Under the pieces are notes generated by a model. It searched no databases. It was given only the letters and a program-made list of their open reading frames with translations, and had not been told where the DNA came from. Shown here one piece after another: positions 1 to 13,999 of a DNA stretch of 64,000 nt. Every line of letters starts with the position of its first letter. Positions within the stretch are counted from its first letter, which is position 1. Location of the stretch: assembly GCA_028281785.1 (NCBI GenBank), contig JANQJG010000036.1, positions 1 to 64,000 of the forward strand, in the 5' to 3' direction. Source of the stretch: Rhodospirillales bacterium (GTDB lineage: Bacteria; Pseudomonadota; Alphaproteobacteria; Rhodospirillales; Shumkoniaceae). Position numbers and translations under genes: made by a program.

Positions 1-200
1 CCCATGTCTGAACCTCTATATCTGCCAGGTAAATACAGAGAATCACATCCCCCACCCTCAGGGAACCATGAATCTAGTTAGCCAAGACATGCTCTAGATG
101 TGGTTATGGCCGCCGGGCCGGTCAATTACCACTTTCGTGTAGCCGCCCGTGGCGCATTTCCCTCCGGACGTCGACCTCGAGGACGATGGGTTCGGGCAAC

Positions 201-220
201 ACGAAAGGGATTGGTCCCTT
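201..220 (-). terminator. possible weak terminator after uppP
   Basis: A perfect 6-bp inverted repeat (AAGGGA at 205-210, TCCCTT at 215-220, loop TTGG) lies about 35 bases beyond the uppP stop codon. Read on the minus strand it is followed by TTTCGTGTT, a short U-rich stretch. The stem is short and the call is tentative. The remaining bases 1-200 hold no gene I can support. Confidence 0.3.
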
Positions 221-254
221 CCCTCTCGGCCCTCGCCACGGAACAGCCAGCCGG

Positions 255-1064
255 TCAGGCGGTCCACCAGCCGTAAACAAAGCCGAGCAGGATAACCCCG
301 AGGATGATCCGGTAGATCACGAAGGGCGTGAAGGTCGAACGCCGAAGCCAAGCCATCAGAAGTGCGATGGAAATCAAGGCGGAAACGAAGGCCAGCGCGG
401 TGGCGAGGATCGCCGAAACGGTCAGATCCTGATCGCCCATGGCCACGAGTTCGGTCCCCTTGAGCACGCCCGCGCCGAGGATCGCCGGAATCGACATCAG
501 CATCGAGAACCGGGCCGCGTCCTGGCGCTCCATCCCGAGCATTCTGGCCGCCGACATCGTGATGCCGGACCGGCTGGTTCCCGGGATCAGGGCGAGACAC
601 TGGGCGAGGCCGATCACGACCGCGTCGCTGATCCGGAGATGCTCCACCCGGCGCAAGGTCATGCCAAGCCGATCCGTGAGCCACAGAACGATTCCGAACC
701 CGATGGTCGCCCAGGCGATGACCTCCATGCTCCGGATACCTTGAGGAAGGAAGTAGTTAAGGGCGAATCCAGCGATCACCAGGGGAATCGAGGCGATCAC
801 CACATTGGCGGCGGTCCGCGCACCGGCATCGCGGCGTCCCCCCAGAGCGCGCAGGAGGCCGACAGCCATGGCCCAGAGATCACGCCAGAAATAGATCACG
901 ACGGCGCCCAGCGTGCCCACATGGACCGCGACGTCGATGATCAGCCCCTGGTCGGGCCATTCGGTCAGCTGCGGAACCAGGATAAGATGGCCCGACGAGC
1001 TGATCGGCAGGAACTCGGTGATCCCCTGGACCAGGGCTAAAACTGCAATATGTAGAAGGTCCAC
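255..1064 (-). CDS. uppP: undecaprenyl-diphosphate phosphatase UppP/BacA
   Basis: This 269-residue multi-pass inner-membrane enzyme dephosphorylates undecaprenyl pyrophosphate, recycling the lipid carrier for peptidoglycan and other envelope polymers. The family motifs are visible: QGITEFLPISSSGHL at residues 14-28 near the N-terminus and a PGTSRSG motif near the middle, both belonging to the conserved phosphatase site. Length matches the family (about 265-275). The rest is hydrophobic helices with short charged loops. It follows gltD on the same strand after a gap of about 100 bases and may be independently transcribed. Overexpression of this family gives bacitracin tolerance, which is family knowledge only. 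Confidence 0.96.
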   Translation of the reverse strand: MDLLHIAVLALVQGITEFLPISSSGHLILVPQLTEWPDQGLIIDVAVHVGTLGAVVIYFWRDLWAMAVGLLRALGGRRDAGARTAANVVIASIPLVIAGFALNYFLPQGIRSMEVIAWATIGFGIVLWLTDRLGMTLRRVEHLRISDAVVIGLAQCLALIPGTSRSGITMSAARMLGMERQDAARFSMLMSIPAILGAGVLKGTELVAMGDQDLTVSAILATALAFVSALISIALLMAWLRRSTFTPFVIYRIILGVILLGFVYGWWTA

Positions 1065-1167
1065 CCCAGGCGCGCCCCAAGTATGGGGCGTTTATATCAT
1101 CCGCCCGCGCCCTTCCCAAGACTCAAATCGCCGCAAACGCAAAAGTGGGGCTGGTCCGATAATGCTC

Positions 1168-2610
1168 TCAGCGCGGCAGGGTCGAGGTTCCCATCAGGAA
1201 GGCATCCACGGCGTGCGCGCATTGGCGTCCCTCGCGAATCGCCCAGACCACGAGGGACTGGCCGCGCCTCATATCGCCTGCGGCGAAAACACTCTCGATC
1301 GAGGTGCGATACTCGTCCGTATCCGCGCGGACATTGCCCCGATCATCGAGCTCGATCCCCAGCGTGTCGACCATGCCCGAATGGACGGGATGCACGAAAC
1401 CCATGGCAAGGAGCACGAGATCCGTCTTGATCTGAAACTCGCTGCCGGGCACCTCCTGAAGGGTCATCCGGCCATCGCCGCCGGGGGCCCACTCGACGCG
1501 CACGGCGTTGAGCGCCGAAACCCGCCCCTCATCGCCGGTGAAGGACTTGGTCGCGACGGTCCATTCCCGGCGGCAGCCTTCCTCCTGCGACGACGAGGTC
1601 CTCATCTTCATCGGCCAGTTCGGCCAAGTGAGCATTTTGTTCTCGCGCGAGGGCGGCTGGTCGAGGATCTCGAGCTGAGTCACACGCCGGGCACCCTGGC
1701 GGATGGAGGTGCCGATGCAGTCCGACCCCGTATCGCCGCCGCCGATCACGACGACGCGCCGGTCACCGGCGGTAATCTCGCGGATATTAGCCAGAGAATC
1801 CCCGGCAAGGCGCTTGTTCTGCTGGATCAGGAAGTCCATGGCGAAATGGATGCCGTCGAGCTCGCGTCCGGGCACGTTCAGATCCCTGGGCTTCTCCGCT
1901 CCGCCCGCCAGGACGACCGCGTCGAACTCGTTAAGCAGCTGCTTGGCGGGAAGATCGACGCCGACATGGACCCCGGGAACGAATCTGACACCCTCGGCCT
2001 GCATCTGGCTCATGCGCCGATCGATATGCAGTTTGCTCATCTTGAAATCGGGAATGCCATAGCGCAGGAGGCCGCCGATGCGGGGACTCTTCTCATAGAC
2101 CACGACGTGGTGGCCGGCCCGCGCGAGTTGCTGCGCGCAGGCCAAGCCCGCCGGCCCCGAGCCGACCACGGCAACCCGCTTGCCGCTTCGATGCTTCGGC
2201 ACCTGGGGATGGACCCAGCCTTCCTCCCATCCCTTGTCGATGATGGCGCATTCGATCGTCTTGATGGTCACCGGCTCATCGGTGAGATTGAGGGTGCAGG
2301 CCGCCTCGCAGGGCGCCGGACATACCCGGCCCGTGAATTCCGGGAAATTGTTGGTGGAGTGGAGGACCTCCAAGGCCTCGCGCCAGCGATCCCTGAAAAC
2401 GAGATCGTTCCAGTCCGGAATGATGTTGTGGATCGGGCATCCCGTATGACAGAACGGAATGCCGCAATCCATGCAGCGCGCGCCCTGGCGGCGCACATCC
2501 TTGTCGTCCAAGGGAAGGACGAACTCGTCAAAATGCCGAATGCGGTCGCTGACAGGCTCGTAGGCGTGATCCTGCCGCTGAATCTCGACAAATCCGGTGG
2601 GCTTACCCAT
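1168..2610 (-). CDS. gltD: glutamate synthase (NADPH) small subunit
   Basis: This 480-residue beta subunit of NADPH-GOGAT takes electrons from NADPH through FAD and iron-sulfur clusters and passes them to GltB for glutamate synthesis. An N-terminal cysteine cluster ([14 protein letters not shown]) binds Fe-S, followed by an FAD Rossmann motif (VGSGPAGLA) and an NADPH site ([11 protein letters not shown]). I start at 2610 ([11 protein letters not shown]), because the frame's extra upstream residues are unlike the family and a GGGAG ribosome-binding site lies about 10 bases upstream of this ATG. The gene begins 16 bases after the gltB stop, so the two are surely one operon. Confidence 0.96.
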   Translation of the reverse strand: MGKPTGFVEIQRQDHAYEPVSDRIRHFDEFVLPLDDKDVRRQGARCMDCGIPFCHTGCPIHNIIPDWNDLVFRDRWREALEVLHSTNNFPEFTGRVCPAPCEAACTLNLTDEPVTIKTIECAIIDKGWEEGWVHPQVPKHRSGKRVAVVGSGPAGLACAQQLARAGHHVVVYEKSPRIGGLLRYGIPDFKMSKLHIDRRMSQMQAEGVRFVPGVHVGVDLPAKQLLNEFDAVVLAGGAEKPRDLNVPGRELDGIHFAMDFLIQQNKRLAGDSLANIREITAGDRRVVVIGGGDTGSDCIGTSIRQGARRVTQLEILDQPPSRENKMLTWPNWPMKMRTSSSQEEGCRREWTVATKSFTGDEGRVSALNAVRVEWAPGGDGRMTLQEVPGSEFQIKTDLVLLAMGFVHPVHSGMVDTLGIELDDRGNVRADTDEYRTSIESVFAAGDMRRGQSLVVWAIREGRQCAHAVDAFLMGTSTLPR

Positions 2611-2626
2611 GCGCGGTTTTCTCCCG

Positions 2627-7249
<4,623 letters not shown>

Positions 7250-7619
7250 GTGGTCTTCTTCTCCCCAAGTCCGCGTTTTGCGCAGCTGTTTACATGGCTT
7301 GATCTTCCCGACCAAGCCGAAAAATGCCCGGTACTGGGGGCGCAGGCGAACGTCGCGCCCCGTCTGACCCCGGAGAGCCGTTTTCAGGCGCTCGGAGTCG
7401 GAAAGGCGGGTTCGGTCATCGAACCGAATGCCTCGGATGCCGTTGCACAGTCCGCACGGCCCTTTGCGGCGCAGCGGCAGTCATACTCGCTCGGGCTTTT
7501 TCCCGAGCGGACTTGTAGATGGTATCACAACGTCGAATTAAAAGGGAACCGAGCCGCAAAATCTATCGGTTCATCGGCACTGCGCGGCCGGCGCGGTTCC
7601 AAGAGGGTCATCGCGTGGA
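7250..7619. other. 370-base intergenic region, gltB leader/promoter region
   Basis: No convincing coding frame is visible here; short open frames on the plus strand have no recognisable product. The region must hold the gltB promoter and a leader of up to about 300 bases. It also receives the 3' flank of nothing on the plus strand, so the isolated hairpin at 7488-7509 is not explained by a terminator of a neighbouring gene. Confidence 0.6.
7488..7509. promoter_or_regulatory. perfect 8-bp stem-loop upstream of gltB
   Basis: CGCTCGGG at 7488-7495 and CCCGAGCG at 7502-7509 form a perfect inverted repeat with a loop of CTTTTT on the plus strand. Neither side is followed by a clear T-run, so a classic terminator is not well supported. 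It lies between gltB and the small gene at 7620, both on the minus strand, with gltB downstream of the hairpin. A role as terminator for the small upstream gene's neighbour, an operator, or a leader structure is possible. Confidence 0.4.
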
Positions 7620-7958
7620 TCATCTCGAGCGATCTGACTTGACCATGTTGTCCTCAAGATCATCCAGCCGGGACCGCAGCCTATCCAATGATTGGCTCTG
7701 AGCCTCCAATTCCCGCAAGGCCTCCGGCAGGTTGTTCGACAGGGCCGCGGTTCGCTTCTCCAATTCGATGATGGCGGGCTCCATCTTTTCCACCCTCTTG
7801 AGGCCTTCGTCCAGTTTCCGCGTCAGCCCCGCGATATGCGTTTCGATCAGGTTTCGGTTCTGCTCTCCCAGGCGCTTGGCCATGTCATTCGCGAACCACA
7901 GGGCAGCGAGGCCGACAAACAGGGCGAGTGCCGCGAGAACGATGCCGATGCCTTCCAT
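7620..7958 (-). CDS. small membrane-anchored coiled-coil protein
   Basis: I do not recognise this 112-residue protein. Residues 1-24 form one hydrophobic segment (IGIVLAALALFVGLAALWF), probably an uncleaved membrane anchor. The remainder is charged and heptad-like (KLDEGLKRVEKMEPAIIELEKR, then LRELEAQSQSLDRLRSRLDDLED), predicting a long coiled coil. It sits between pckA and gltB on the same strand, with gaps of about 210 bases to pckA and 370 to gltB, so it is probably its own transcription unit. GC and codon use match the neighbours. Small anchored coiled-coil proteins of this kind are common and mostly uncharacterised in alphaproteobacteria. Confidence 0.7.
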   Translation of the reverse strand: MEGIGIVLAALALFVGLAALWFANDMAKRLGEQNRNLIETHIAGLTRKLDEGLKRVEKMEPAIIELEKRTAALSNNLPEALRELEAQSQSLDRLRSRLDDLEDNMVKSDRSR

Positions 7959-8110
7959 GCCCGCCTCTCATCACGATGTCCGCTGGTCGCGCGTACGTCG
8001 GAATTGAAACCCATATCCGGCCTTCCGGCAAGGATGGCTCGCGAGGCGGCGGACTCCCGCCTGGACGAGGCGGTGCAACAGATCCCCCAATCGGCGAATC
8101 CGCGATCGGG

Positions 8111-8142
8111 AAAAGCGGGGGTAAAGTCGACCAAACCCCCGC
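8111..8142 (-). terminator. Rho-independent terminator of pckA
   Basis: GCGGGGGT at 8115-8122 pairs perfectly with ACCCCCGC at 8135-8142. Read on the minus strand, the stem is followed directly by TTTTCCC. It lies 28 bases beyond the pckA stop, the expected place for a terminator of that gene. Confidence 0.75.
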
Positions 8143-8169
8143 CGACAGAACCGGGAAGCCTTGGCGGCG

Positions 8170-9777
8170 TCAGGAGGCCGGCCGCACGGCAACGGCCTTC
8201 ACTTCGTCGTTCACGGCGCTCTCGAACTGAGCAAAGTTCGTCGCGAAACGGCGCGTAAGATCGCGGGCTGCGTCGTCATAGCCGGCCTTGTCGGCCCAGG
8301 TTGTGCGCGGATCAAGGATTTCGGCGGGCACATCCGGGCAGCTTTCGGGGACCAGGACACCGAAATTCCCGTCTTGGCGTACCGGTGCGTCGTCTAGACG
8401 ACCGCTCAGGACGGCGCGGATCATGGCCCGGGTGTGGCCGATCCTGATCCGCTCGCCGACGCCGACACGGCCTCCGCTCCACCCCGTGTTGATAAGCCAG
8501 CATTTCGCCTGGTGTTCAGCCATCAGCTTACCAAGAAGATCGGCGTAGACCGTGGGATGGCGCGGCAGAAACGGCGCCCCGAAGCAGGTCGAAAACACCT
8601 CCTGCGGCTCCTTCACACCTCTCTCCGTCCCGGCGAGTTTCGCCGTGTAGCCCGAGAGGAAATGGTACATCGCCTGCTCCGGCGTCAGCCGGCTGATCGG
8701 CGGCATCACCCCGAACGCATCGCAGGTGAGCATGATGATGTTCTTGGGATGGCCGCCGCGGCCCGTGCGGGAGGCGTTGGGAATGTGCGACAGGGGATAG
8801 GACGCGCGCGTATTTTCGGTGAGCGAATCGTCGTCGAGCTCCAGCCGGCGGTCGTCCATATGCACCATTACGTTTTCGAGGATGGTCGCGAACCGCTTGG
8901 TCGTGGAGTAGATCTCCGGCTCCGCCTCCGGGTCGAGCCGAATCACCTTGGCATAGCAGCCGTCCTCGAAATTGAAGACGCCGTTGGGACCCCAGCCATG
9001 CTCGTCGTCGCCGATGAGCGTCCGGGACTTGTCGGCCGAAAGCGTGGTCTTGCCGGTTCCCGAAAGGCCGAAGAAGATGGCGACGTCGCCCTCCGGCCCT
9101 TCGTTTGCCGAGCAGTGCATCGGCAGAATCCCCTGCGACGGCAACAGATAGTTGAGCACGCTGAAGATCGATTTCTTGATCTCGCCCGCGTAGCTGGTGC
9201 CACCGATCAGAATCAGCCTCTTGCCGAAATGGACGACGATGAACACGCCTGATCGGGTCCCGTCCGTCTCCGGCACGGCATGGAACCGCGGCGCATGGAT
9301 GATCGTGAAGTCCGGCCGTAAGTTCTCGATATCCTGGCGTGTCGCCCAAAAGAACATGTTGCGGGCGAAGAGGTTGTGCCAGGCCGTCTCGGTGATAACT
9401 CGGATCGGCAGCCGAAGGGCCGGATCGGCCACCGCGTAGCAGTCCTGGACAAAGAGGTCGCGACCCTGGAGGTATGCGAGCATGCGCCGGTGCAGCTCCT
9501 CGAACTGCGGCTCGCTCATGGGGCGATTGATGTCTCCCCACCAGATCTGGTCACGGCTGGAGGGCTCGTCGACGACGAACCGGTCGTTGGGCGAGCGACC
9601 GGTGTGATGGCCGGTTCGCGTGACCAACGCACCGCCATGGGCGAGAATGCCCTCGCCCCGACGGACCGCCTGTTCATAGAGGGCCGGCGTGGGGAAATTC
9701 CAGAACGCCATGCCAATGTTGCGAATTCCATGGTTGTCGAGACCATATGGACTGACAAAAGGACCGACTTCTTGCAT
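8170..9777 (-). CDS. pckA: phosphoenolpyruvate carboxykinase (ATP)
   Basis: This 535-residue cytosolic enzyme converts oxaloacetate and ATP to PEP, CO2 and ADP, the entry step of gluconeogenesis. The P-loop kinase-1 motif is GLSGTGKTTLS, followed by the metal-binding kinase-2 segment GDDEHGWGPNGVFNFEDGCYAK region, both characteristic of the ATP-dependent (not GTP-dependent) family. Length fits (about 530-540). An AGGGAG ribosome-binding site precedes ATG 9777. The gene is divergent from chvI-chvG across a 396-base spacer; the same arrangement is known in rhizobia, where ChvI-type regulators affect pckA expression. That regulatory link is inferred here. Confidence 0.97.
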   Translation of the reverse strand: MQEVGPFVSPYGLDNHGIRNIGMAFWNFPTPALYEQAVRRGEGILAHGGALVTRTGHHTGRSPNDRFVVDEPSSRDQIWWGDINRPMSEPQFEELHRRMLAYLQGRDLFVQDCYAVADPALRLPIRVITETAWHNLFARNMFFWATRQDIENLRPDFTIIHAPRFHAVPETDGTRSGVFIVVHFGKRLILIGGTSYAGEIKKSIFSVLNYLLPSQGILPMHCSANEGPEGDVAIFFGLSGTGKTTLSADKSRTLIGDDEHGWGPNGVFNFEDGCYAKVIRLDPEAEPEIYSTTKRFATILENVMVHMDDRRLELDDDSLTENTRASYPLSHIPNASRTGRGGHPKNIIMLTCDAFGVMPPISRLTPEQAMYHFLSGYTAKLAGTERGVKEPQEVFSTCFGAPFLPRHPTVYADLLGKLMAEHQAKCWLINTGWSGGRVGVGERIRIGHTRAMIRAVLSGRLDDAPVRQDGNFGVLVPESCPDVPAEILDPRTTWADKAGYDDAARDLTRRFATNFAQFESAVNDEVKAVAVRPAS

Positions 9778-10173
9778 CGATCAACTCCCTTTCAATCGAT
9801 GGCTGGCCCAGGGACCCGGACACGAAAGTCAATTGCATTCGCGTATAAGCACGAAAGTCGGGTTCGTGCAAACGGCAAATGACGGCTCCTGTGCTCGCCC
9901 GACTTACGAGAACGCCGGACCGACGGATCCGCTGGCCCACACTCCCTCGATCCGCAGCGCCAAAACCGCTGAAAGCTCCCTCTGGCGCGCAATTTGTGGC
10001 GCTCCCAACGCGGCTTGCAAGGGGGAGTCGAACAGGCCGGTCTATTTCGGCTATAATTCCGCCACAAATGCCACATGAACTCGCCGCCGCGCGGCGTGTC
10101 CGTTTCGTTTGCATGGGGATACGCGGACGGGACGCGGATCTGCCGGCCTGGCTCGGAAGGAAAGGGCGGTGAT
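9778..10173. other. divergent promoter region pckA / chvI
   Basis: This 396-base gap contains no supported gene. Towards pckA it has two direct copies of CACGAAAGTC (9821-9830 and 9850-9859, spaced 29 bases) around a minus-strand TTATAC-like element. Towards chvI it has an inverted repeat, ATTTGTGGC at 9992-10000 and GCCACAAAT at 10061-10069, and a TATAAT box. These are candidates for shared regulator binding sites between the two units. Confidence 0.55.
10028..10057 (+). promoter_or_regulatory. candidate sigma-70 promoter of chvI
   Basis: A perfect TATAAT lies at 10052-10057, about 117 bases upstream of the chvI start. The best -35 partner is TCGAAC at 10028-10033 with an 18-base spacer, only a partial match to TTGACA. 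The box lies between the two arms of the ATTTGTGGC/GCCACAAAT inverted repeat, so a factor bound there could control it. Confidence 0.4.
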
Positions 10174-10872
10174 ATGTCTCATTCGATTGCGCTGGTTGAT
10201 GATGATCGCAACATTCTGGCGTCGGTCTCCATGGCTCTGGAGTCGGAAGGCTTCGTCGTTCGCACCTATCGTGACGGGATGGAGGCTCTCGACGGCCTGA
10301 ACCGCGAGGCCGCCGATCTCGTCGTCCTTGACATCAAAATGCCTCGCATGAACGGAATGGAGCTGCTTGAGCGGCTTCGCCAGTCAAGTGATCTTCCGGT
10401 GATCTTTCTCACCTCGAAGGATGACGAGATCGACGAAATGCTCGGCCTGCGCATGGGCGCCGACGACTACATCAAGAAACCCTTCTCCCAACGCCTGTTG
10501 ATCGAGCGGATCCGAGCCGTCCTGCGCCGTTGGGAGTCAAGCCACGGGAGCGCCCCTGCGGTCGGCGAGGAGGTCTTGCGCCGCGGCCCACTCACGCTCG
10601 ACTCCGCGCGTCATTTGTGCACCTGGCATGACGGGCAGGTGAGCCTCACCGTCACCGAATTCCTGATCCTTCAGGCGCTGGCGCGTCGACCGGGCCATGT
10701 GAAAAGCCGTGATCAGCTTATCGACGCCGCCTATGGCGAAAACATCTATGTCGACGACCGGACGATCGACAGCCACATCAAGAGGCTGCGCAAGAAGTTC
10801 AAGGAGGTGGATCGGAACTTCGCCGAGATCGAAACTCTGTACGGTGTAGGGTACAGATATCGCCAAAGCTGA
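10174..10872 (+). CDS. chvI: response regulator, ChvI family
   Basis: This 232-residue OmpR-class response regulator has an N-terminal receiver domain with acidic pocket VDDD (residues 8-11), phosphoacceptor Asp53 (VVLDIKMP) and the conserved Lys in DDYIKKPF. The C-terminal winged helix ends with a typical [15 protein letters not shown] recognition segment. I start at ATG 10174 ([11 protein letters not shown]); the frame's longer start adds a non-family leader. It is followed 3 bases later by its sensor kinase. In alphaproteobacteria ChvI/ChvG senses acidity or envelope stress (named BvrR/BvrS in Brucella, ExoS/ChvI in Sinorhizobium). Assignment by sequence and by hprK/pckA neighbourhood. Confidence 0.92.
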   Translation: MSHSIALVDDDRNILASVSMALESEGFVVRTYRDGMEALDGLNREAADLVVLDIKMPRMNGMELLERLRQSSDLPVIFLTSKDDEIDEMLGLRMGADDYIKKPFSQRLLIERIRAVLRRWESSHGSAPAVGEEVLRRGPLTLDSARHLCTWHDGQVSLTVTEFLILQALARRPGHVKSRDQLIDAAYGENIYVDDRTIDSHIKRLRKKFKEVDRNFAEIETLYGVGYRYRQS

Positions 10873-10875
10873 GTC

Positions 10876-12498
10876 ATGGCACCGGCTCCCTCAGGCCTGA
10901 AAAAAAGGCGGCACGTCTCTCCTATTCTGAGGCGAATTCTTGCCGTCAATCTGCTCGCCCTCGGCATTCTCGTGGCAGGCCTACTCTATCTGGGGGAATA
11001 TCGGCGCAACATGATCTCTGCCGAAATAGGGGCGCTGGCCATGCAGGTGGAGATGTTCGCCGCTGCCCTCGGCGAGAGCGCGGTCACAACCAACGACGGC
11101 GGCCAGGCACACCAGTACCAGGTCATCAACCCCAGCGCCGCGCGCCAGATCGTGCGCCGGCTAGTCGAGCCGACCGGCACGCGGGCCCGTCTTTTCGGGG
11201 CAGATGGCGTGCTGATCGTCGACAGCCGTCTTCTGTTCGGCCCGGGCGGAATCGTGCAGATCGAAACGCTACCGCCACCCGCCGAGCCAGGGGGCGCTCT
11301 TGGCGTGTTGCTGGGCCTCTATGACCGCCTGGCAAGTCTTCTCCCGGGAACGGAGGATCTCCCGAAATATCGCGAAAACCGAGAGCAGCGGGCGGCGGAC
11401 TATGAGGAGGTTGTCGTCGCGCTCTCCGGCGAAACCGGGGAGGCCCTGCGCCGGACCCGAAGCCGTTTGCTGCTGAGCGCGGCCGCGCCCGTCCAACGCT
11501 ATAAGCAGGTCTCCGGCGCCTTGATGTTGTCGAAGGATTCGCGGGATATCGACGCGGCGCTCCTCGATGTGCGGGTCGATATCCTGAAAGTGTTTGGCGT
11601 GGCCCTCGGCATCACGATTCTGCTTTCCATCTATCTCGCCGGAACCATCGCCCGCCCCCTTCGCAGACTGGCGGCTTCGGCCCAGTTGGTCCGCCATGGC
11701 CGTAACCGTCAATATGGAATCCCGCGGTTTTCGGGGCGAAACGACGAAATCGGTGATCTTGCCGAATCGCTCAGCGAAATGACCGAAGCGTTGTGGCAAC
11801 GCCTGGACGCCATCGAGGGATTTGCCGCCGACGTCGCCCATGAGATCAAGAACCCGCTGACCAGCCTCCACAGCGCGGTCGAAACCGCGGCCCGTGTCAA
11901 GGACCCCGAGCAGCAACGGAAGCTCATGGGAATCATCAAGGAGGACGTCCTGCGGCTCGACCGTCTGATCAGCGACATCTCGGACGCGTCACGGCTGGAC
12001 GCGGAGCTTTCGCGAGCGGAATCCGGCCCGGTGAATGTCGGCGGAATGCTGGCGACCGTCGCCGACCTGCACCAGCAATCCGGCTCCCCGGACGCGCCCC
12101 ATATCTCCCTAGATATCGCTAATGGACAGGATCTCACCGTGCAGGGCATCGAAGGACGGCTCGTCCAGGTCTTTCGCAACCTGATCACGAACGCCGCGTC
12201 CTTCAGCCCGCCCGGGGGAGAAATCTCAATGCGGGCCCACAGCGAAAACGAGTGGATCGAGGTGGAGATATCGGACCAGGGCCCCGGCATTCCCGAGGGC
12301 AAGGAAGAGGACATCTTCGAGAGATTCTACACCGAGCGTCCGGAGGACGAGGCTTTCGGCACCCACTCCGGATTGGGGCTCAGCATCTCGAAGCAAATCG
12401 TCGAGGCGCATCGCGGGCGGATCACGGCCGCAAACCGAATTGGCGGGGAAGGCCAGGTTCAGGGCGCGAGGTTCGTCGTCCGTCTTCCCCGGAACTAG
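10876..12498 (+). CDS. chvG: sensor histidine kinase, ChvG/BvrS family
   Basis: This 540-residue inner-membrane kinase pairs with ChvI. It has an N-terminal membrane segment (about residues 18-40), a periplasmic sensor region, a second membrane segment (about 235-258), a HAMP linker (TIARPLRRLAASAQLV), a HisKA box with His322 (DVAHEIKNPLTSLHS), and an ATP-binding domain with N box, GPGIP and GLGLSISKQIVE. All catalytic elements are present. It starts 3 bases after the chvI stop with a weak ribosome-binding site, so translation is probably coupled. hprK follows 62 bases downstream on the same strand, consistent with one transcription unit for stress sensing and PTS control. Confidence 0.93.
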   Translation: MAPAPSGLKKRRHVSPILRRILAVNLLALGILVAGLLYLGEYRRNMISAEIGALAMQVEMFAAALGESAVTTNDGGQAHQYQVINPSAARQIVRRLVEPTGTRARLFGADGVLIVDSRLLFGPGGIVQIETLPPPAEPGGALGVLLGLYDRLASLLPGTEDLPKYRENREQRAADYEEVVVALSGETGEALRRTRSRLLLSAAAPVQRYKQVSGALMLSKDSRDIDAALLDVRVDILKVFGVALGITILLSIYLAGTIARPLRRLAASAQLVRHGRNRQYGIPRFSGRNDEIGDLAESLSEMTEALWQRLDAIEGFAADVAHEIKNPLTSLHSAVETAARVKDPEQQRKLMGIIKEDVLRLDRLISDISDASRLDAELSRAESGPVNVGGMLATVADLHQQSGSPDAPHISLDIANGQDLTVQGIEGRLVQVFRNLITNAASFSPPGGEISMRAHSENEWIEVEISDQGPGIPEGKEEDIFERFYTERPEDEAFGTHSGLGLSISKQIVEAHRGRITAANRIGGEGQVQGARFVVRLPRN

Positions 12499-12560
12499 AT
12501 CATGTCACCCCGTTTGACCAGCGGTTGACAGGTCTCGCTGCCGGAACCACTTTGCCCGCG

Positions 12561-12995
12561 ATGTCCCAGGTCCATGCCACTTGTATCGAGGTCGAGGGAA
12601 TCGGTGTATTGCTGCGGGGCCCATCGGGTTGCGGCAAGTCTGATTTGGCTCTTCGATTGATCGAGCGCGGAGCGCAGCTTGTGGCCGATGATCGCGTCGA
12701 CCTGACCCGCGAGGACGGCTTGGTGGTGGCCTCGCCACCAGAGGAAATCGCCGGCCTGCTTGAGGTTCGCGGGCTCGGAGTGGTAAGCGTCGGCTGTATT
12801 CCGCGAACCATTCTGGGCCTCGTTCTGGATTTGGTGCCGGCTACGGAAACGGAACGTATTCCCGAATTCGGTCAGTGGAACTATATGGGAGTGGCGGTGC
12901 CTCAGCTCAGGCTGGCACCGAAAGAAGCGTCGGCCGCCATGAAGGTGTATCTGGCCGTGAACATGGTAATTGGAAAGGTTACAAGCGTCCCATGA
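12561..12995 (+). CDS. hprK: HPr kinase/phosphorylase, short alphaproteobacterial form
   Basis: This 144-residue protein corresponds only to the C-terminal catalytic half of Gram-positive HprK, the usual form in alphaproteobacteria. The P-loop GPSGCGKS spans residues 20-27 and the family signature EVRGLGVVSV follows at about 68-77. It should phosphorylate HPr (encoded downstream) on a regulatory Ser. I chose ATG 12561 (MSQVHATCIEV), since the frame extends far upstream through the chvG 3' end without family similarity. Its TGA overlaps the ATG of rapZ (ATGA), showing translational coupling. Confidence 0.92.
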   Translation: MSQVHATCIEVEGIGVLLRGPSGCGKSDLALRLIERGAQLVADDRVDLTREDGLVVASPPEEIAGLLEVRGLGVVSVGCIPRTILGLVLDLVPATETERIPEFGQWNYMGVAVPQLRLAPKEASAAMKVYLAVNMVIGKVTSVP

Positions 12996-13951
12996 CCGTC
13001 AGTTCCGTGCGAACGGATTCATCAACGCAAGAACAGAGCGCGGCGGACTCTCCAGATCCCGGAGATTCGAGCGGTTGTCCCCAACGCCTGCTACTCGTGA
13101 CGGGGCTTTCGGGCGCCGGCAAGACCTCGGCCCTGAAAGCGCTCGAGGACCTGGGTTACGAGGCTGTGGACAACCTGCCCCTGTCGCTGTTACGGGCCCT
13201 GGTCTTTCCGAATCAGCGCAGCCTTGATGTCGACACCTTCCATCGCCCGCTCGCCATAGGCGTCGACATCCGTACACGGGATTTCGGCGTCGATCTCCTG
13301 CTTCGCGAGATCGGCCAGCTTACGGCGGCGGAGGATGTCGCGGTCAAGGTTTTGTTCCTGGACTGCGAGGACGATGAACTGGGGCGACGCTACATAGAGA
13401 CCCGCCGCCGGCACCCCCTCGCCCATGATCGCCCGGTTCGCGACGGCATCGCACATGAACGTCGCCTCATGGGCGGTATCCGTGATCGGGCTGATCTGGT
13501 GATCGACACCACTCGTTTGAACAGGGGCGACCTCAAGCGAATCCTCGAAGGGCATTGCGGCCTTGACGATAAGCCAAGCCTGTCCATTTTCGTGACCTCC
13601 TTCGGCTTTCGCCGCGGACTACCCCGAGAGGCTGACCTCGTATTCGACGTTCGCTTTCTCAAAAACCCCTACTATGATCCCGTATTGCGGCCGATGACCG
13701 GCCGTGACAGCGCCGTAGCGGAGTACATTCGGGCCGACCCGGATCTGGAGGGCTTCTTTGGAAGTTTGTGCCGCCTCCTCCAGCCATTGTTGCCGAGGTA
13801 CGTTGCCGAAGGAAAAAGCTATTTAACTTTGGCGATTGGTTGTACAGGTGGGCGGCATCGTTCGGTCTTCGTCGCCGAGCGGCTGGCGAAATGGCTCGGT
13901 GACCAGGGAGAGCAGGTTCACCTTCACCATCGGGACGTAAGCGCCGGATAA
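12992..13951 (+). CDS. rapZ: RapZ-type nucleotide-binding protein
   Basis: This 319-residue protein belongs to the RapZ (YvcJ/YhbJ) family. Walker A is VTGLSGAGKTSALKALEDLGYEAVDN region (about residues 35-60), and the C-terminal domain carries the conserved IGCTGGRHRSVF motif. In E. coli RapZ delivers the sRNA GlmZ to RNase E to tune GlmS; whether this holds in alphaproteobacteria is unknown. The N-terminal 30 residues are Ser/Asp-rich and probably disordered. The start is ATG 12992, overlapping the hprK stop by 4 bases. Position within the PTS cluster is typical for proteobacteria. Confidence 0.93.
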   Translation: MTVSSVRTDSSTQEQSAADSPDPGDSSGCPQRLLLVTGLSGAGKTSALKALEDLGYEAVDNLPLSLLRALVFPNQRSLDVDTFHRPLAIGVDIRTRDFGVDLLLREIGQLTAAEDVAVKVLFLDCEDDELGRRYIETRRRHPLAHDRPVRDGIAHERRLMGGIRDRADLVIDTTRLNRGDLKRILEGHCGLDDKPSLSIFVTSFGFRRGLPREADLVFDVRFLKNPYYDPVLRPMTGRDSAVAEYIRADPDLEGFFGSLCRLLQPLLPRYVAEGKSYLTLAIGCTGGRHRSVFVAERLAKWLGDQGEQVHLHHRDVSAG

Positions 13952-13999
13952 GGTCGGAACGCCGGTGGACGGGGACAAGGTAGCGGAAGTTCGCAACAT

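Noticed and set aside
94-684. Long open frame antisense to uppP end
   Set aside because: It overlaps the coding strand of uppP in another frame and shows only Arg/Gly/Asp-rich composition typical of GC-rich shadow frames.
7324-7701. Two plus-strand open frames upstream of gltB
   Set aside because: They have no family resemblance, poor start signals and lie across the expected gltB promoter/leader.
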